Made by a program: the position numbers and the translations under genes. A DNA stretch of 64,000 nt from Megalopta genalis (Eukaryota; Arthropoda; Insecta; Hymenoptera; Halictidae), in the NCBI RefSeq assembly GCF_051020955.1, contig NW_027476463.1, positions 62,001 through 126,000 of the forward strand, written 5' to 3'. Positions 26,001-37,740 of the stretch are shown piece by piece (the first letter of the stretch is position 1; each line of letters opens with the position of its first letter). The notes under the pieces were generated by a model that saw nothing but the letters and a program-made list of their open reading frames with translations, was not told where the DNA came from and searched no databases.

Positions 26001-26866
26001 TTCGTTGTCGTGCTGCCTTCCTTGAATACAGCGTGGTGGGGAAGTTAGTAGGCGGATTGCTCGTGTGTACCTTCTACAATGCGCGACATATGCCCTAACG
26101 TCTCATATTCTGACATGAATTCTGTATACTGCTGACTTTTTTCTGGATATCTTGCTAACCACCTTTCTAACGATTATAACCGCCGTTCAGCTTGCGCTCG
26201 CGAAGTACCTAATTCATTTGCGTTGGATTTAAACGGTATTCTAACGATATATCTACCGTCCGTGTCTCGTCTTATGGTTTCCCTAAAATGTGCCTCGCAT
26301 TCATCGATTAACCTAGTATCGCTTGGGGTTAGTTCCTCTATGTCCCAAAACCTCTCTAATTGAGATTGTAGGTCATTGAGTGTGGCTAAACAACACTTAT
26401 TGTCTTGTGATAATTTCTTGTCTGCCCAGGTAGGAGTGCCTCCCAAAACCCAACCGAGTTGGGTCTTTTGCAAGAGCAGGTTGGAAGTTGATTTATGTTG
26501 ACCGACACATAGCAATGTCCAAAATAGACCTGCTCCAATGAGTATATCTATTGGCCGTTGTAAATGGAATTCTGGATCGGCTAGCTCTATGTGACTTGGA
26601 ATTTCTATTTTTTCTCTATGTATCTGAAAATTGGGCATGTCTGACGTGATGGTTTCTATTGATAGGCATTGTACCGTGTGTTGAGATTTATTATATCGCG
26701 AATGAATTGTTAATGTTGCTCTACCTTCTATGGAATTTACTGCCCTTCCTAATCCTGTCACTGTTGAACTTATTGCAGTCGGTTTGATGCCGAGTCGTTT
26801 GCAAAATTCCGTGGTTATAAAATTTGCTTGAGATCCCGAATCTGATAATACCCTGCATTTATGTGA
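23042..26866 (-). pseudogene. pol: BEL/Pao pol polyprotein (protease, RT, RNase H, integrase), inactivated
   Basis: One minus-strand frame carries the whole pol region. The protease motif DSGS is at 26842-26831. The main open stretch, 25990-23120 (956 codons), starts inside the reverse transcriptase: ADIAK (residue 45) and YVDD (residues 121-124) are the catalytic aspartates. RNase H follows with FSDAS (D293), LPRLEL (E337), WTDST (D367) and NPAD (D413). The integrase has an HH...CVRC zinc site (about 607-645) and the triad D677, D742, E796, then a C-terminal DUF5641-like region. Three in-frame stops interrupt it: TAA at 26176-26174, TAA at 26047-26045 and TGA at 23122-23120. Recognisable C-terminal sequence continues past the last to a TAG at 23044-23042. 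A frameshift separates it from gag. It would replicate and integrate the element if intact. Confidence 0.93.
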
Positions 26867-28208
26867 CCCCCCTTGTCCTTGACATAAACTATTGCTGTTG
26901 ATAATACGGCATGCCCTATTGTATTTGCTACGTTAGCTGTGAGTACTGGGGGTTCTCGCGAATCTGATTCTCCTGTAGCCGCGTAGCCTTCTTCTGCGCG
27001 TTTGAATTCGGGATTATGTAATAAGGAATGATGCTTCCTTCCACACTGTTTGCAATGACTCCGTGTACACGCCCGTACCCGATGTGCCGATGACAAACAA
27101 TTGAAACACAGCCGGGCTTCTTGCACTATCTTTGTTTTTGTATTTAAATCGCTGTTCTTAAATTTCTCACAGTTATATATCGCGTGATTGGCCTTGCATG
27201 CGGGGCACCCGGCTGAGTTAACTACATGCGAAGCTATGTAGTTGTAACGAGGGGTATTATTTGTTCCTCGAGGTCGCTGGTCGACCCTGGATGCAGCTAC
27301 CTGAACACTGACCGCGATATTTGCTAAATATTTGGAACGTTCTTCTATAAACGCAGATAATTGACCAAATGTAGGCATTTCCGACTGAGATATTATTCTC
27401 CTTTCCCATTCTCTCATGGACACTTGACCTAACTTTCTGGACAATAATGGAACTAACATGGTATCCCAAGTTTCAACCGATTCACCCAAAGACATTAACG
27501 CTATTCTATGATTTGTAGCTTCGTCCAGAAATTCCCGCAATGTGATGTCTGATTCCCTTTGAATGGATTTTAAATCAAGTAATGAATTTACATGATGCCG
27601 CTTGAGACTTGTGGAATCTTCATATCGCGACTTGAGTAATTCCCATGCATGTCTGTAATTTGTTCCGGACATGCCTAACGCTTGAATCACACAAGCCGCT
27701 ACCCCCTTGAGTGAGGTATTTAAATAATGGAACCGTTGTATGTCTGTTAATGAATTATTCTCGTGAATCACTGATGTAAATGTGTCTTTAAATTTCACCC
27801 AATCACTGTAATTGCCATCAAAGGAAGGCAGTTGCAGTGTCGGTAATCTAACGTTTATTGCGGTATCTGCAGTCTGCGCGGATATCGGGCTGTTCGTGGT
27901 TATCCTACTCTGCTCCGGAGTGGCACGGGCAATGACTATTTCGACTTTATCTATCAGATGAAAATACGCCGTCTCGAATTCTTCGCGCTCGATCGCGTGC
28001 GCTGCTTCGGCGTTCCAGCTACGAGTATTTCGATTCTCGTTTGAACTCTATTAAAATTGTCAAGGAGACATACATTTGCATCTAACCGTTACTTAAGAGA
28101 TCCCACCGAGGTCGTGGTCGCGAATTTGCAAATAAATGTCTTAAACCGCGTGAGTGCAGCCTTGACCGTTCCGCGCTCGATCATCAACGGTTTGAGATCT
28201 TCCGCCAT
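26815..28208 (-). pseudogene. gag: BEL/Pao gag, inactivated
   Basis: The likely start is the ATG at 28208-28206, with A at -3 and G at +4, beginning MAEDLKPL. The open frame ends at codon 40 (TAA, 28091-28089). Family-like sequence continues in that frame and then passes, between roughly 28030 and 27990, into another frame that is open from 28047 to the TAA at 26817-26815. That frame holds the DUF1759-like gag core (LPSFDGNYSDW and following) and three zinc motifs at about 27207-27016: C-x2-C-x3-H-x4-C, C-x2-C-x4-H-x4-C and C-x2-C-x3-H-x4-H, the triplet known for Pao-group gag. A run of six C at 26867-26872 (G in element sense) is where the frame passes to protease/pol. Gag would form the virus-like particle and bind the RNA. 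Confidence 0.9.
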
Positions 28209-28552
28209 AGTGATTTACTGACGCAAATGGGACTATAAAAGTACTTATCACTTGGGCTGGGACACTTGGTACTGCTGTCGATGCCTGTTGGCTGCACTGG
28301 GATGCTCCGTTGTTCTGCAATGATGTTGAGCTGCTGCGTGATTGTCCTGCTGTGTTGCTGGACTTCTGTGGTGTTGCACTGCTCTGAAGCTATATGCACT
28401 GCCTTCTCTGGATGCTGTAGCCTCCGGAAGAAACTTCTCGTCACTGAGCTCCTGAGATTCCTGATTGAAGCCAGGTGTTGGTGCTCTCGTGATACACTGT
28501 ACTGCGTGGCTGTAGCTTCTGATGTACTGTCACTTCGTCTGTGCGTTCTTAG
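28209..28552 (-). other. Untranslated leader of the retroelement
   Basis: About 340 bp between the primer site and the gag start. The plus strand is rich in CTG/TGCTG-like words (CAG in element sense). An 86-codon minus frame lies across it, with no family resemblance I recognise. In LTR elements this region usually holds packaging signals; none can be identified by eye. Confidence 0.6.
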
Positions 28553-28570
28553 ATCCGGCTCGAAGGACCA
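28553..28570 (-). other. Primer-binding site for tRNA-Tyr
   Basis: In element sense the site reads TGGTCCTTCGAGCCGGAT, starting two bases inside the 5' LTR. Its complement ends in CCA and matches the 3' end of eukaryotic tRNA-Tyr, whose acceptor stem begins CCTTCGA. The complete 18-nt match to my memory of this conserved tRNA makes the assignment good; a comparison with the host tRNA set would settle it. Confidence 0.82.
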
Positions 28571-28572
28571 AA

Positions 28573-29204
28573 TGTTGAGGACCCATCAGATGGATGACGG
28601 AGATCCTCTGAATATTGCACTTGGTGCCGACTAACTCGAAGGACCACCCACTGTAGTGGGACTAAATGAAATGCTAGTACTCTATTTGTAACACGCAACC
28701 TAACCGTTACGCGTATCTCTCTATGCCTTCTGTTCTGTTCTGTCTGAAAGTCTAAGGTGTCCTCTTCTGAAGCTCTAAAAATGTTCTGTACTCTTCTGAT
28801 ATTCTGTGCTTTCTGTCTGTCTGTTCCGTCTTGTCGGTCCCCTAGAGGACCGGAGTCATGCCTAATATCACCTCGGTCCTAACTACTTCTCTTGACCTAG
28901 GGTGGGCGGCAAGGAATTACGGTCCAACCACTGCAATCCCAAATCCAGTGAGACTGCCCCAAAACGGTGGGCCGGGAGTTAGGAGGGAGAGTGGCAAAAT
29001 AACTCCTGCTAGACATCCCGCGCTGATGGGCCTACGTGCCCGAACAATGCCAGACCCAACCGTAATTGACTGGACCGTAATCAAGGACCAGGAGACGTTA
29101 TGGCGGTGCCGCATGTGCCCGGGAACGGCCCGGGACAGACCCATACCGTCCGGGTACCCAAGCACATGGCCCCTGCCATAAATCCTGGCCACTTGGCCGT
29201 AACA
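28573..29204 (-). repeat. 5' LTR of the BEL/Pao element (right copy)
   Basis: 632 bp, from TGTTGAGGACCCATC to CCGTAACA on the plus strand. In element orientation this is the promoter-bearing LTR and is followed by two bases (TT) and the primer-binding site. I could not place a convincing TATA box or poly(A) signal in it by eye. Confidence 0.95.
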
Positions 29205-29209
29205 CTTGC
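29205..29209 (+). repeat. Target-site duplication CTTGC, right
   Basis: Second copy of the 5-bp duplication, immediately after the ACA end of the right LTR. The satellite continues in the same phase as it left off at 22256. Confidence 0.93.
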
Positions 29210-30099
29210 GATATAAGTGATATAGCTTCAAATGCAGGCGAAACAAACGAGTCAGCTTCAAATCCATGTGAAAAGCATGATTTATCTTCAAATTCATGCG
29301 AAACACTTGGTTTAGCTTAATATTCATGCGAAACACATGGTTTAGCTTAATATTCATGAGAATCATATGGTTCAGCTTCAAATACTAGTGATATACATGC
29401 TTTAGCATCAACTGCATGCGAAACAAACGAGTTAGCTTCAAATCCATGCGAAACGCATGATTTAGCTTCAGATCAATGCGTAGTAGAAGGCTTAGCTTCA
29501 AATCCATGCGACACAAATGATTTAGCTTCAAATACTTGCGAATTTAAGTGATATAGCTTCAAATGCAGGTGAATCAAACGATTTTAATTCAAATCCATGC
29601 GAAACACATGATTAAGATTCAAATCAATGCGAAGTAGAAGGCTTAGCTTCGACTCCATGCGAAGTAGAAGGCTTAGCTTCAAATCCATGCGAATAAAATG
29701 GTTTAGCTTCACATACTTGGGATATACATGATGTAGCTTCAAATGCAGGCGAAACAATCGAGTTAGCCTCAAATCCATGCGAAACACATGATTTAGCTTC
29801 AAATTCATTCGAAACACATGGTTTAGCTTAATATTCATGCGAAACAATTGTTCAGCTTCAAATATATGTGATATACATGATTTAGATTCAACTGCATTCG
29901 AAACAAACGAGTTAGATTCAAATCCAAGCGAAACACATGATTTAGCTTCAAATCAATGGGCAGTAGAAGGCTTAGCTTCAAGTCCATGCGAAACAAATGG
30001 TTCAGCTTCAAATAATTGTGATATACATGATTTAGCTTCAACTGCAGGCGAAACAAACGAGTTGGCTTCAAATCCAAGCGAATACATGACTTAGCTTCA

Positions 30100-32080
30100 A
30101 ATCAATACGCAGTAGGAGGCTTAGCTTCAAATCCATGCGAAACGAATGATTTATCTTCAAACACTGGCGAATATAAGAGATATTGGTACAAATGCAGACG
30201 AAACAAACGAGTTATCTTCAAATCAATGCGATACACGTGACTTGGCATCAAATAAATGCGATGTAGAAGGCTTAGCTTAAAATCCATGCCAAACAAATGG
30301 TTAAGCTTCAAATAATTGTGATATACATGATTTAGCTTCAACTGCAGGCGATACGAACGAGTTGGCTTGAAAACCAAGCGAATACATGATTTAGCTTCAA
30401 ATCAATACGAACTAGGAGGCTTAGCTTCAAATCCATGCGAAACGAATGATTTATCTTCAAATACTGGCGAATATAAGTGATATTGGTTCAAATGCAGACG
30501 AAACAAACGAGTTTTCTTCAAATCCATGCGAAACACGTGATTTAGCATCAAATAAATTCGAAGTAGAAGGCTTAGCTACAAATCCATGCGAAACAAATGG
30601 TTCAGCTTCAAATAATTGTGATATACATGATTTAGCTTCAACTGCAGGCGATACCAACGAGTTGGCTTCAAATCCAAGCGAATACATGATTTAGCTTCAA
30701 ATCAATACGAAGTAGGTGGCTTAGCTTCAAATCCAAGCGAAACGAATGATTTATCTTCAAATACTGGCGAATATAGGAGATATTGGTACAAATGCAGACG
30801 AAACAAACGAGTTATCTTCAAATCAATGCGAAACACGTGACTTGGCAACAAATAAATGCGTTGTAGAAGGCTTAGCTTCAAATCCATGCGAAACAAATGG
30901 TTCAGCTTCAAATACTTGTGATATACGCGATTTAGCTTCAACTGCATGCGAAACAAACGAGTTAGCTTCAAATCCATGCGAAACGCATGATTTAGCTTCA
31001 GATCAATGCGTAGTAGAAGGCTTAGCTTCAAATCCATGCGAAACAAATGGTTCAGCTTCAAATACTTGTGATATACGTGATTTAGTTTCAACTGCATGCG
31101 AAACAAACGAGTTAGCTTCAAATCCACGCGAAACGAATGATTTATCTTCAAATACTGGCGAATATAAGAGATATTGGTACAAATGCAGACGAAACAAACG
31201 AGTTATCTTCAAATCAATGCGAAACACGTGACTTGGCATCAAATAAATGCGTTGTAGAAGGCTTAGCTTCAAATCCATGCGAAACAAATGGTTCAGCTTC
31301 AAATTATTGTGATATACATGATTTAGCTTCAACTGCAGGCGAAGCAAACGAGTTGGCTTCAAATCCAAGCGAATACATGATTTAGCTTCAAATCAATACG
31401 AAGTAGGTGGCTTAGCTTCAAATCCACGCGAAACGAATGATTTATCTTCAAATATTGGCGAATATAAGTGAAATTTGTTCAAATGCATGCGAAACTAACG
31501 AGTTATCTCCAAATCAATGCGAAACACGTGACTTAGCATCAAATAAATGCGAAGTAGAAGGCTTAGCTTCAAAACCATGCCAAACAAATGGTTCAGCTTC
31601 AAATACTTGTGATATACGTGATTTAGCTTCAACTGCATGCGAAACAACGAGTTGGCTTCAAATCCATGCGAATACATGACTTTGCTTCAAATCAATACGA
31701 AGTAGGAGGCTTAGCTTCAAATCCATGCGAAACGAATGATTTATCTTCAAATACTGGCGAATATAAGTGATATTGGTTCAAATGCAGACGAAACAAACGA
31801 GTTAGCTTCAAATGCAAGCGAAACACATGATTTAGCTTCAAATCAATGCGCAGTAGAAGGCTTTGCTTCAAATCCATGCGAAACAAATGGTTCAGCTTCA
31901 AATAATTGTGATATACATGATTTAGCTTCAACTGCAGGCGAAACAAACGAGTTGGCTTCAAATCCAGGCGAATACATGATTTAGCTTCAAATCAATACGA
32001 AGTAGGTGGCGTAGCTTCAAATCCACGCGAAACGAATGATTTATCTTCAAATACTGGCGAATATAAGTGAAATTGGTTCA
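30100..32080 (+). repeat. 300-bp higher-order repeat domain
   Basis: A ten-monomer unit recurs with landmarks at 30446, 30746, 31137, 31437, 31736 and 32036, spacings mostly 299-300 bp. Each unit has a 31-bp monomer (ATACTGGCGAATATAAGTG) and a 29-bp monomer (CCAAGCGAATACATG), which cancel to give 300. Units differ at scattered sites, so the domain is moderately old. Confidence 0.85.
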
Positions 32081-33170
32081 AATGCATGTGAAACAAATGA
32101 GTTACCTTCAAATCATTGCGAATCACATGATTTATCTTCAAATCAATTGGAAGTACAAGGCTTATCTTCGAAACCACGCGAAACAGATGGTTTAGCTTCA
32201 AATACTTGTGATATACATGATTTAGCTTTAAATGCAGGCGAAACAAACGAGTTAGCTTCAAATCCATGCGCTACACATGATTTAGCTTCAAATCAATGCG
32301 AAGTAGAAGGCTTAGCTTTGAACACATGAGAAACAAATGATTTATCTTCAGATAATTGCGATATAAGTGATAGAGCTTCAAATCGATGCGACAAACATGA
32401 TTTAGCTTCAAATTCATGCGAATCACATGGATTAGCTTCATAGCTTCATATTCTTGCGAAACAGATGAATTAGATCCAGATACTTTTGATGTACATGTTT
32501 TAGCTTTAACTGCATGCTAAACAAACGTGTTAGCTTCAAATCTAAGCGAAACACATGATTTAGCTTCAAATCAATGCGCAGTAGAAGGCTTTGCTTCAAA
32601 TCCATGCGAAACAAATGGTTCAGCTTCAAATAATTGTGATATACATGATTTAGCTTCAACTGCAGGCGAAACAAACGAGTTGGCTTCAAATCCAGGCGAA
32701 TACATGATTTAGCTTCAAATCAATACGAAGTAGGTGGCGTAGCTTCAAATCCACGCGAAACGAATGATTTATCTTCAAATACTGGCGAATATAAGTGAAA
32801 TTGGTTCAAATGTATGTGAAACAAATGAGTTACCTTCAAATCATTGCGAATCACATGATTTATCTTCAAATCAATTGGAAGTACAACGCTTATCTTCGAA
32901 ACCACGCGAAACAGATGGTTTAGCTTCAAATACTTGTGCTATACATGATGTAGCTTCAACTGCAAGCGAAACAAACGAGTTAGCTTCAAAACCAAGCGAA
33001 ACACATGATTTAGCTGCAAATCAATGCGAAGTAGAAGGCTTAGCTTTAAACACATGAGAAACAAATGATTTATCTTCAGATAATTGCGATATAAGTGATA
33101 GAGCTTCAAATCGATGCGACACACATGATTTAGCTTCAAATTCATACGAATCACATGGATTAGCTTCATA
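31690..33170 (+). repeat. Direct duplication with 728-bp offset
   Basis: Sequence from ~31690-32440 is repeated at ~32420-33170. Landmarks are exactly 728 bp apart, for example 31992/32720 and 32036/32764. The offset is 24 monomers plus 8 bp, the 8 bp coming from the short duplication in TTCATAGCTTCATATTC near 32440 and 33168. Confidence 0.8.
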
Positions 33171-33771
33171 GCTTCATATTCTTGCGAAACAGATGAATTA
33201 GATCCAGATACTTGTGATGTACATGTTTTAGCTTTAACTGCATGCTAAACAAACGTGTTAGCTTCAAATCTAAGCGAAACACATGATTTAGCTTCAAATC
33301 AGTGCGAAATAGACGGCTTAGCTTCAAATACATGAGAAGCAAATTATTTATCTTCAGATAATTGCGATATAAGTGATATAGATTCAAATGCAGTCGAATC
33401 AATCGAGTTAGCTTCAAATTAATGCGAAGTAGGAGGCTTCTCTTCAAATCCATGCGAAACAAATGGTTTAGCTTCAAATACTTGTGATGTACATGATTTA
33501 GCTTCAACTGCATGCGAAACACACGAGATAGCTTCAAAACCAAGCGAAACACATGATTTAGCTGCAAATCAATGCGAAGTAGAAGCCTTAGCTTCAAATA
33601 CATGAGAAACAAATGATTTAACTTCAGATAATTACGATGTAAGTGATATAGCTTCAAATGCACGCGATACAAACGAGTTAGTTGCAAGTCCATGCGAATC
33701 ACGTGGTTTATCTTCAAATCAAAGCGAAAGACAAAATTTAGCTTCAAATTCATGCGAAACACATGGTTTAG

Positions 33772-34886
33772 CTACAAATACTTGTGATGTACTTGATTTA
33801 GCTTTAACGGCAAGCGAAACAAACGAGTTAGCTTCAAATCCATGCGAAACACATGATTCAGATTCAAATCAATGCGAAGTACAAGGCTTATGTTCAAATA
33901 CATGAGAAACATATGATTTATCATCAGATAATTGCGATATATGTGATAAAGCTGCAAATGCAGGCGAAACAATCGATTTAGCTTCATATCAATGCGAAGT
34001 AGAAAGCTTATCTTCAAATCAATGCGAAACAAATGGTTTAGATTAAAATACTTGTGATATACATGATTTAGCTTCAACTGCATGCGAAACAAACGCTTTA
34101 CCTTCAAATCGAAGCGAAACACATTATTTAGGTTCAAATCAAAGCGAAGTGGAAGACTTAGCTTCAAATGCATGAGAAACAAATGATTTATCTTCAGATA
34201 ATTGCGATATAAGTGATATAGCTTCAAATGCAGGCGGAACAATCGAGTTAGCTTCAAATCAATGCGAAGTAGAAGGCTTATCTTCAAATCCATGCGTAAC
34301 AAATGGTTTAGCTTCAAATACTTGTGCTATACATGATTTATCTTCAAATGCAGGCGAAACAAAAGAGTTAGCTTCAAAACCAAGCGAAACACATCATTTA
34401 GCTTCAAATTCATGCGAAATACATGGTTTAGCTCAATATTCATGCGACACAGATGGTTTATATTCAGATACTTGTGATAAACATGATTTAGCTTCAACTG
34501 CATGCGAATCAAACGAGTTAGCTTCAAAACCAAGCGAAACACATGATTTAGCTTCAAATCAAGCGAAGTAGAAGGCATAGCTTCACATTCATGCGAAACA
34601 AATGGTTTAGCTTCAAATACTTGTGATATACTTGATTCAGCTTCAGCTGCATGCGAAACAAACGCTTTACCTTCAAATCGAAGCGAAACACATTATTTAG
34701 GTTCAAATCAAAGCGAAGTGGAAGACTTAGCTTCAAATACATGAGAAACAAATGATTTATCTTCAGATAATTGCGATATAAGTGATACAGCTTCAAATGC
34801 AGGCGAAACAATCGAGTTAGCTTCAAATCAATGCGAAGTAGAAGGCTTATCTTCAAATCCATGCGAAACAAATGGTTTAGCTTCAA
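33772..34886 (+). repeat. Direct duplication with 569-bp offset
   Basis: About 300 bp ending at 34317 recurs ending at 34886, sharing TCGAAGCGAAACACATTATT and GGTTCAAATCAAAGCGAAG. The offset is 19 monomers minus one base. The missing base is visible in the monomer at about 34553, which reads TTCAAATCAAGCGAAG. Confidence 0.7.
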
Positions 34887-35639
34887 ATACTTGTGCTATA
34901 CATGATTTATCTTCAAATGCAGGCGAAACAAAAGAGTTAGCTTCAAAACCAAGCGAAACACATCATTTAGCTTCAAATTCATGCGAAACACATGGTTTAG
35001 CTTCATATTCTTGCGAAACAGATGGTTTAGATTCAGATACTTGTGATAAACATGATTTAGCTTCAACAGCATGCGAAACAAACGAGTTAGCTTCAAATCC
35101 ATGCCACAGATACGATTTAGATTTAAATCAATGCGAAGTAGAAGGCTTATCTTCAAATCCATCCGAAACAAATGGTTTAGCTTCAAATACTTGCGATATA
35201 AATGAAACAGCTTCAAATGAAGACGAAACAAACGAGTTAGTTTCAAATCCTTGCGAAACATATGATTTAGCATCAAATCAATGCGAAGTAGAAGGCTTAG
35301 CTTCAAATCAATCCGAAACAAATGGTTTAGCTTCAAATACTCGTGATATACATGATTTAGCTTCAACTGCATGCGAATCAAACGAGTTAGCTTCAAATCC
35401 GTGCGATTCACATGATTTAGCTTCGAATCAATGCAAAGTAGAAGGCTTAGCTTCAAACACATGAGAAACAAATGATTTATCTTCAGATAATTGCGATATA
35501 AGTGATACAGCTTCAAATCCATGCCATACACACGATTTGGATTTAAATCAATGCGAAGTAGTAGGCTTATCTTCAAATCCATCCGAAACAAATGGTTTAG
35601 CTTCAAATACTTGCGATATAAAAGAAACAGCTTCAAATG

Positions 35640-37740
35640 AAGACGAAACAAACGAGTTAGTTTCAAATCCATGCGAAACATATGATTTAGCATCAAATCA
35701 ATGCGAAGTAGAAGGCTTAGTTTCAAAACAATCCGAAACAAATGGTTTAGCTTCAAATACTCGTGATATACATGATTTAGCTTCAACTGCATGCGAATCA
35801 AACGAGTTAGCTTCAAATCCATGCGATTCACATGATTTAGCTTCGAATCAATGCGAAGTAGAAGGCTTAGCTTCAAACACATGAGAAACAAATGATTTAT
35901 CTACAGATAATTGCGATATAAGTGATGCAGCTTCAAATCCATGCGAAACACATGATTTAGCTTCAAATTCAAGCGAATCACATGGATTAGCTTCATAGCT
36001 TCATATTCTTGCGAAACGGATGGATTAGATCCAGATACTTGTGATGTACATGTTTTAGCTTCAACTGCATGCGAAACAAACGTGTTAGCTTCAAATCCAA
36101 GCGAAACGCATGATTTATCTTCAAATCAATGCGAAGGTGAAAGTTTGCTTCAAACCCATGCGAAGCGATTGTTTTAGCTTCAAATACTTGTGATATACAT
36201 GATTTAACTTCAAATGCAGGCGAAACAAACGAGATAGCTTCGAATCCATGCCATACACACGATTTAGATTTAAATCAATGCGAAGTAGAAGGCTTATCTG
36301 CAAATCCATTCGAAACAAATGGTTTAGCTTCAAACACTTGCGATATAAATGAAACAGCTTCAAATGAAGACGAAACAAACGAGTTAGTTTCAAATCCATG
36401 CGAAACATATGATTTAGCATCAAATCGATGCGAAATAGAAGGCTTAGCTTCAAATCAATCCGAAACAAATGGTTTAGCTTCAAATACTTGTGATATACAT
36501 GATTTATCTTCAATACAGGCGAAGAAAACGAGTTAGCTTCAAATCCATGCGAAACATATGATTTAGCTTCAAATCAATGCGAATTGGAAGGCTTAGGTTC
36601 AAATAGCCGCGAATCAAATGGTTTAGCTTCAAATACTTGTGATATACATGATTTAGCTTCAAATGCAGGCGAAACAAACGAGTTAGCTTCTTATCCAAGC
36701 GAAACACATGATTTAGCTTCAAATCAATGCGAAGTAGTAGGCTTAGCTTCAAATCCATGCTAATCAAATGGTTTAGCTTCAAATACTCGTGATATACATG
36801 ATTTATCTTCAAATGCAGGCGAAAACAAAAGAGTTAGCTTCAAAACCAAGCGAAACACATCATTTAGCTTCAAATTCATGCGAAACACATGGTTTAGCTT
36901 CATATTCTTGCGAAACAGATGGTTTAGATTCAGATACTTGTGATAAACATGATTTAGCTTCAACAGCATGCGAAACAAACGAGTTAGCTTCAAATCCATG
37001 CGAAACATATGATTTAGCATCAAATCAATGCGAAGTAGAAGGCTTAGCTTCAAATCAATCCGAAACAAATGGTTTAGCTTCAAATACTCGTGATATACAC
37101 GATTTAGCTTCAACTGCATGCGAATCAAACGAGTTAGCTTCAAATCCATGCGATTCACATGATTTAGCTTCGAATCAATGCGAAGTAGAAGGCTTAGCTT
37201 CAAACACATGAGAAACAAATGATTTATCTACAGATAATTGCGATATAAGTGATGCAGCCTTCAAATCCATGCGAACACATGATTTAGCTTCAAATTCAAG
37301 CGAATCACATGGATTAGCTTCATAGCTTCATATTCTTGCGAAACGGATGGATTAGATCCAGTTACTTGTGATGTACATGTTTTAGCTTCAACTGCATGCG
37401 AAACAAACGTGTTAGCTTCAAATCCAAGCGAAACGCATGATTTATCTTCAAATCAATGCGAAGATGAAAGTTTTGCTTCAAACCCATGCGAAGCGAATCT
37501 TTTAGCTTCAAATACTTGTGATATACATGATTTAACTTCAAATGCAGGCGAAACAAACGAGTTAGCTTCGAATCCATGCCATACACACGATTTAGATTTA
37601 AATCAATGCGAAGTAGAAGGCTTATCTTCAAATCCATTCGAAACTAATGGTTTAGCTTCAAACACTTGCGATATAAATGAAACAGCTTCAAATGAAGACG
37701 AAACAAACGAGTTAGTTTCAAATCCATGCGAAAACATATG
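35640..37740 (+). repeat. Direct duplication with ~1326-bp offset
   Basis: Sequence from ~35640-36410 recurs at ~36970-37740. Shared marks include AATCAATCCGAAACAAATG, ATACTCGTGATATAC and TGCGAAGRTGAAAG. Landmarks are displaced by 1326-1327 bp, about 44 monomers plus the 8-bp insertion less small deletions. Small indels differ between copies (for example GTTTGC near 36135 against GTTTTGC near 37472). Confidence 0.7.

Larger units (their letters stand above)
22257..29204 (-). mobile_element. BEL/Pao-type LTR retrotransposon, degenerate full-length copy
   Basis: A 6,948-bp element inserted in the satellite, transcribed right to left. It has two 632-bp LTRs beginning TG and ending CA on the plus strand (so also TG...CA in element sense), flanked by the 5-bp direct repeat CTTGC. 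In element order it carries: right LTR, tRNA-Tyr primer site, leader, gag with three zinc knuckles, protease, reverse transcriptase, RNase H, integrase, polypurine tract, left LTR. There is no env. YVDD in the reverse transcriptase, the gag zinc-knuckle triplet and the integrase C-terminal region are typical of BEL/Pao rather than Gypsy or Copia. At least four in-frame stops and two frameshifts make autonomous activity very unlikely. It is the only mobile element recognised in the window. Confidence 0.96.

Noticed and set aside
28184..28444. 86-codon minus frame in the retroelement leader as a separate gene
   Set aside because: It overlaps the gag start in another frame and shows no family motif; more likely untranslated leader.
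28553..28570. A tRNA-Tyr gene fragment
   Set aside because: Only the 18 nt of a primer-binding site are present, in the exact position expected next to the LTR; no tRNA body exists.
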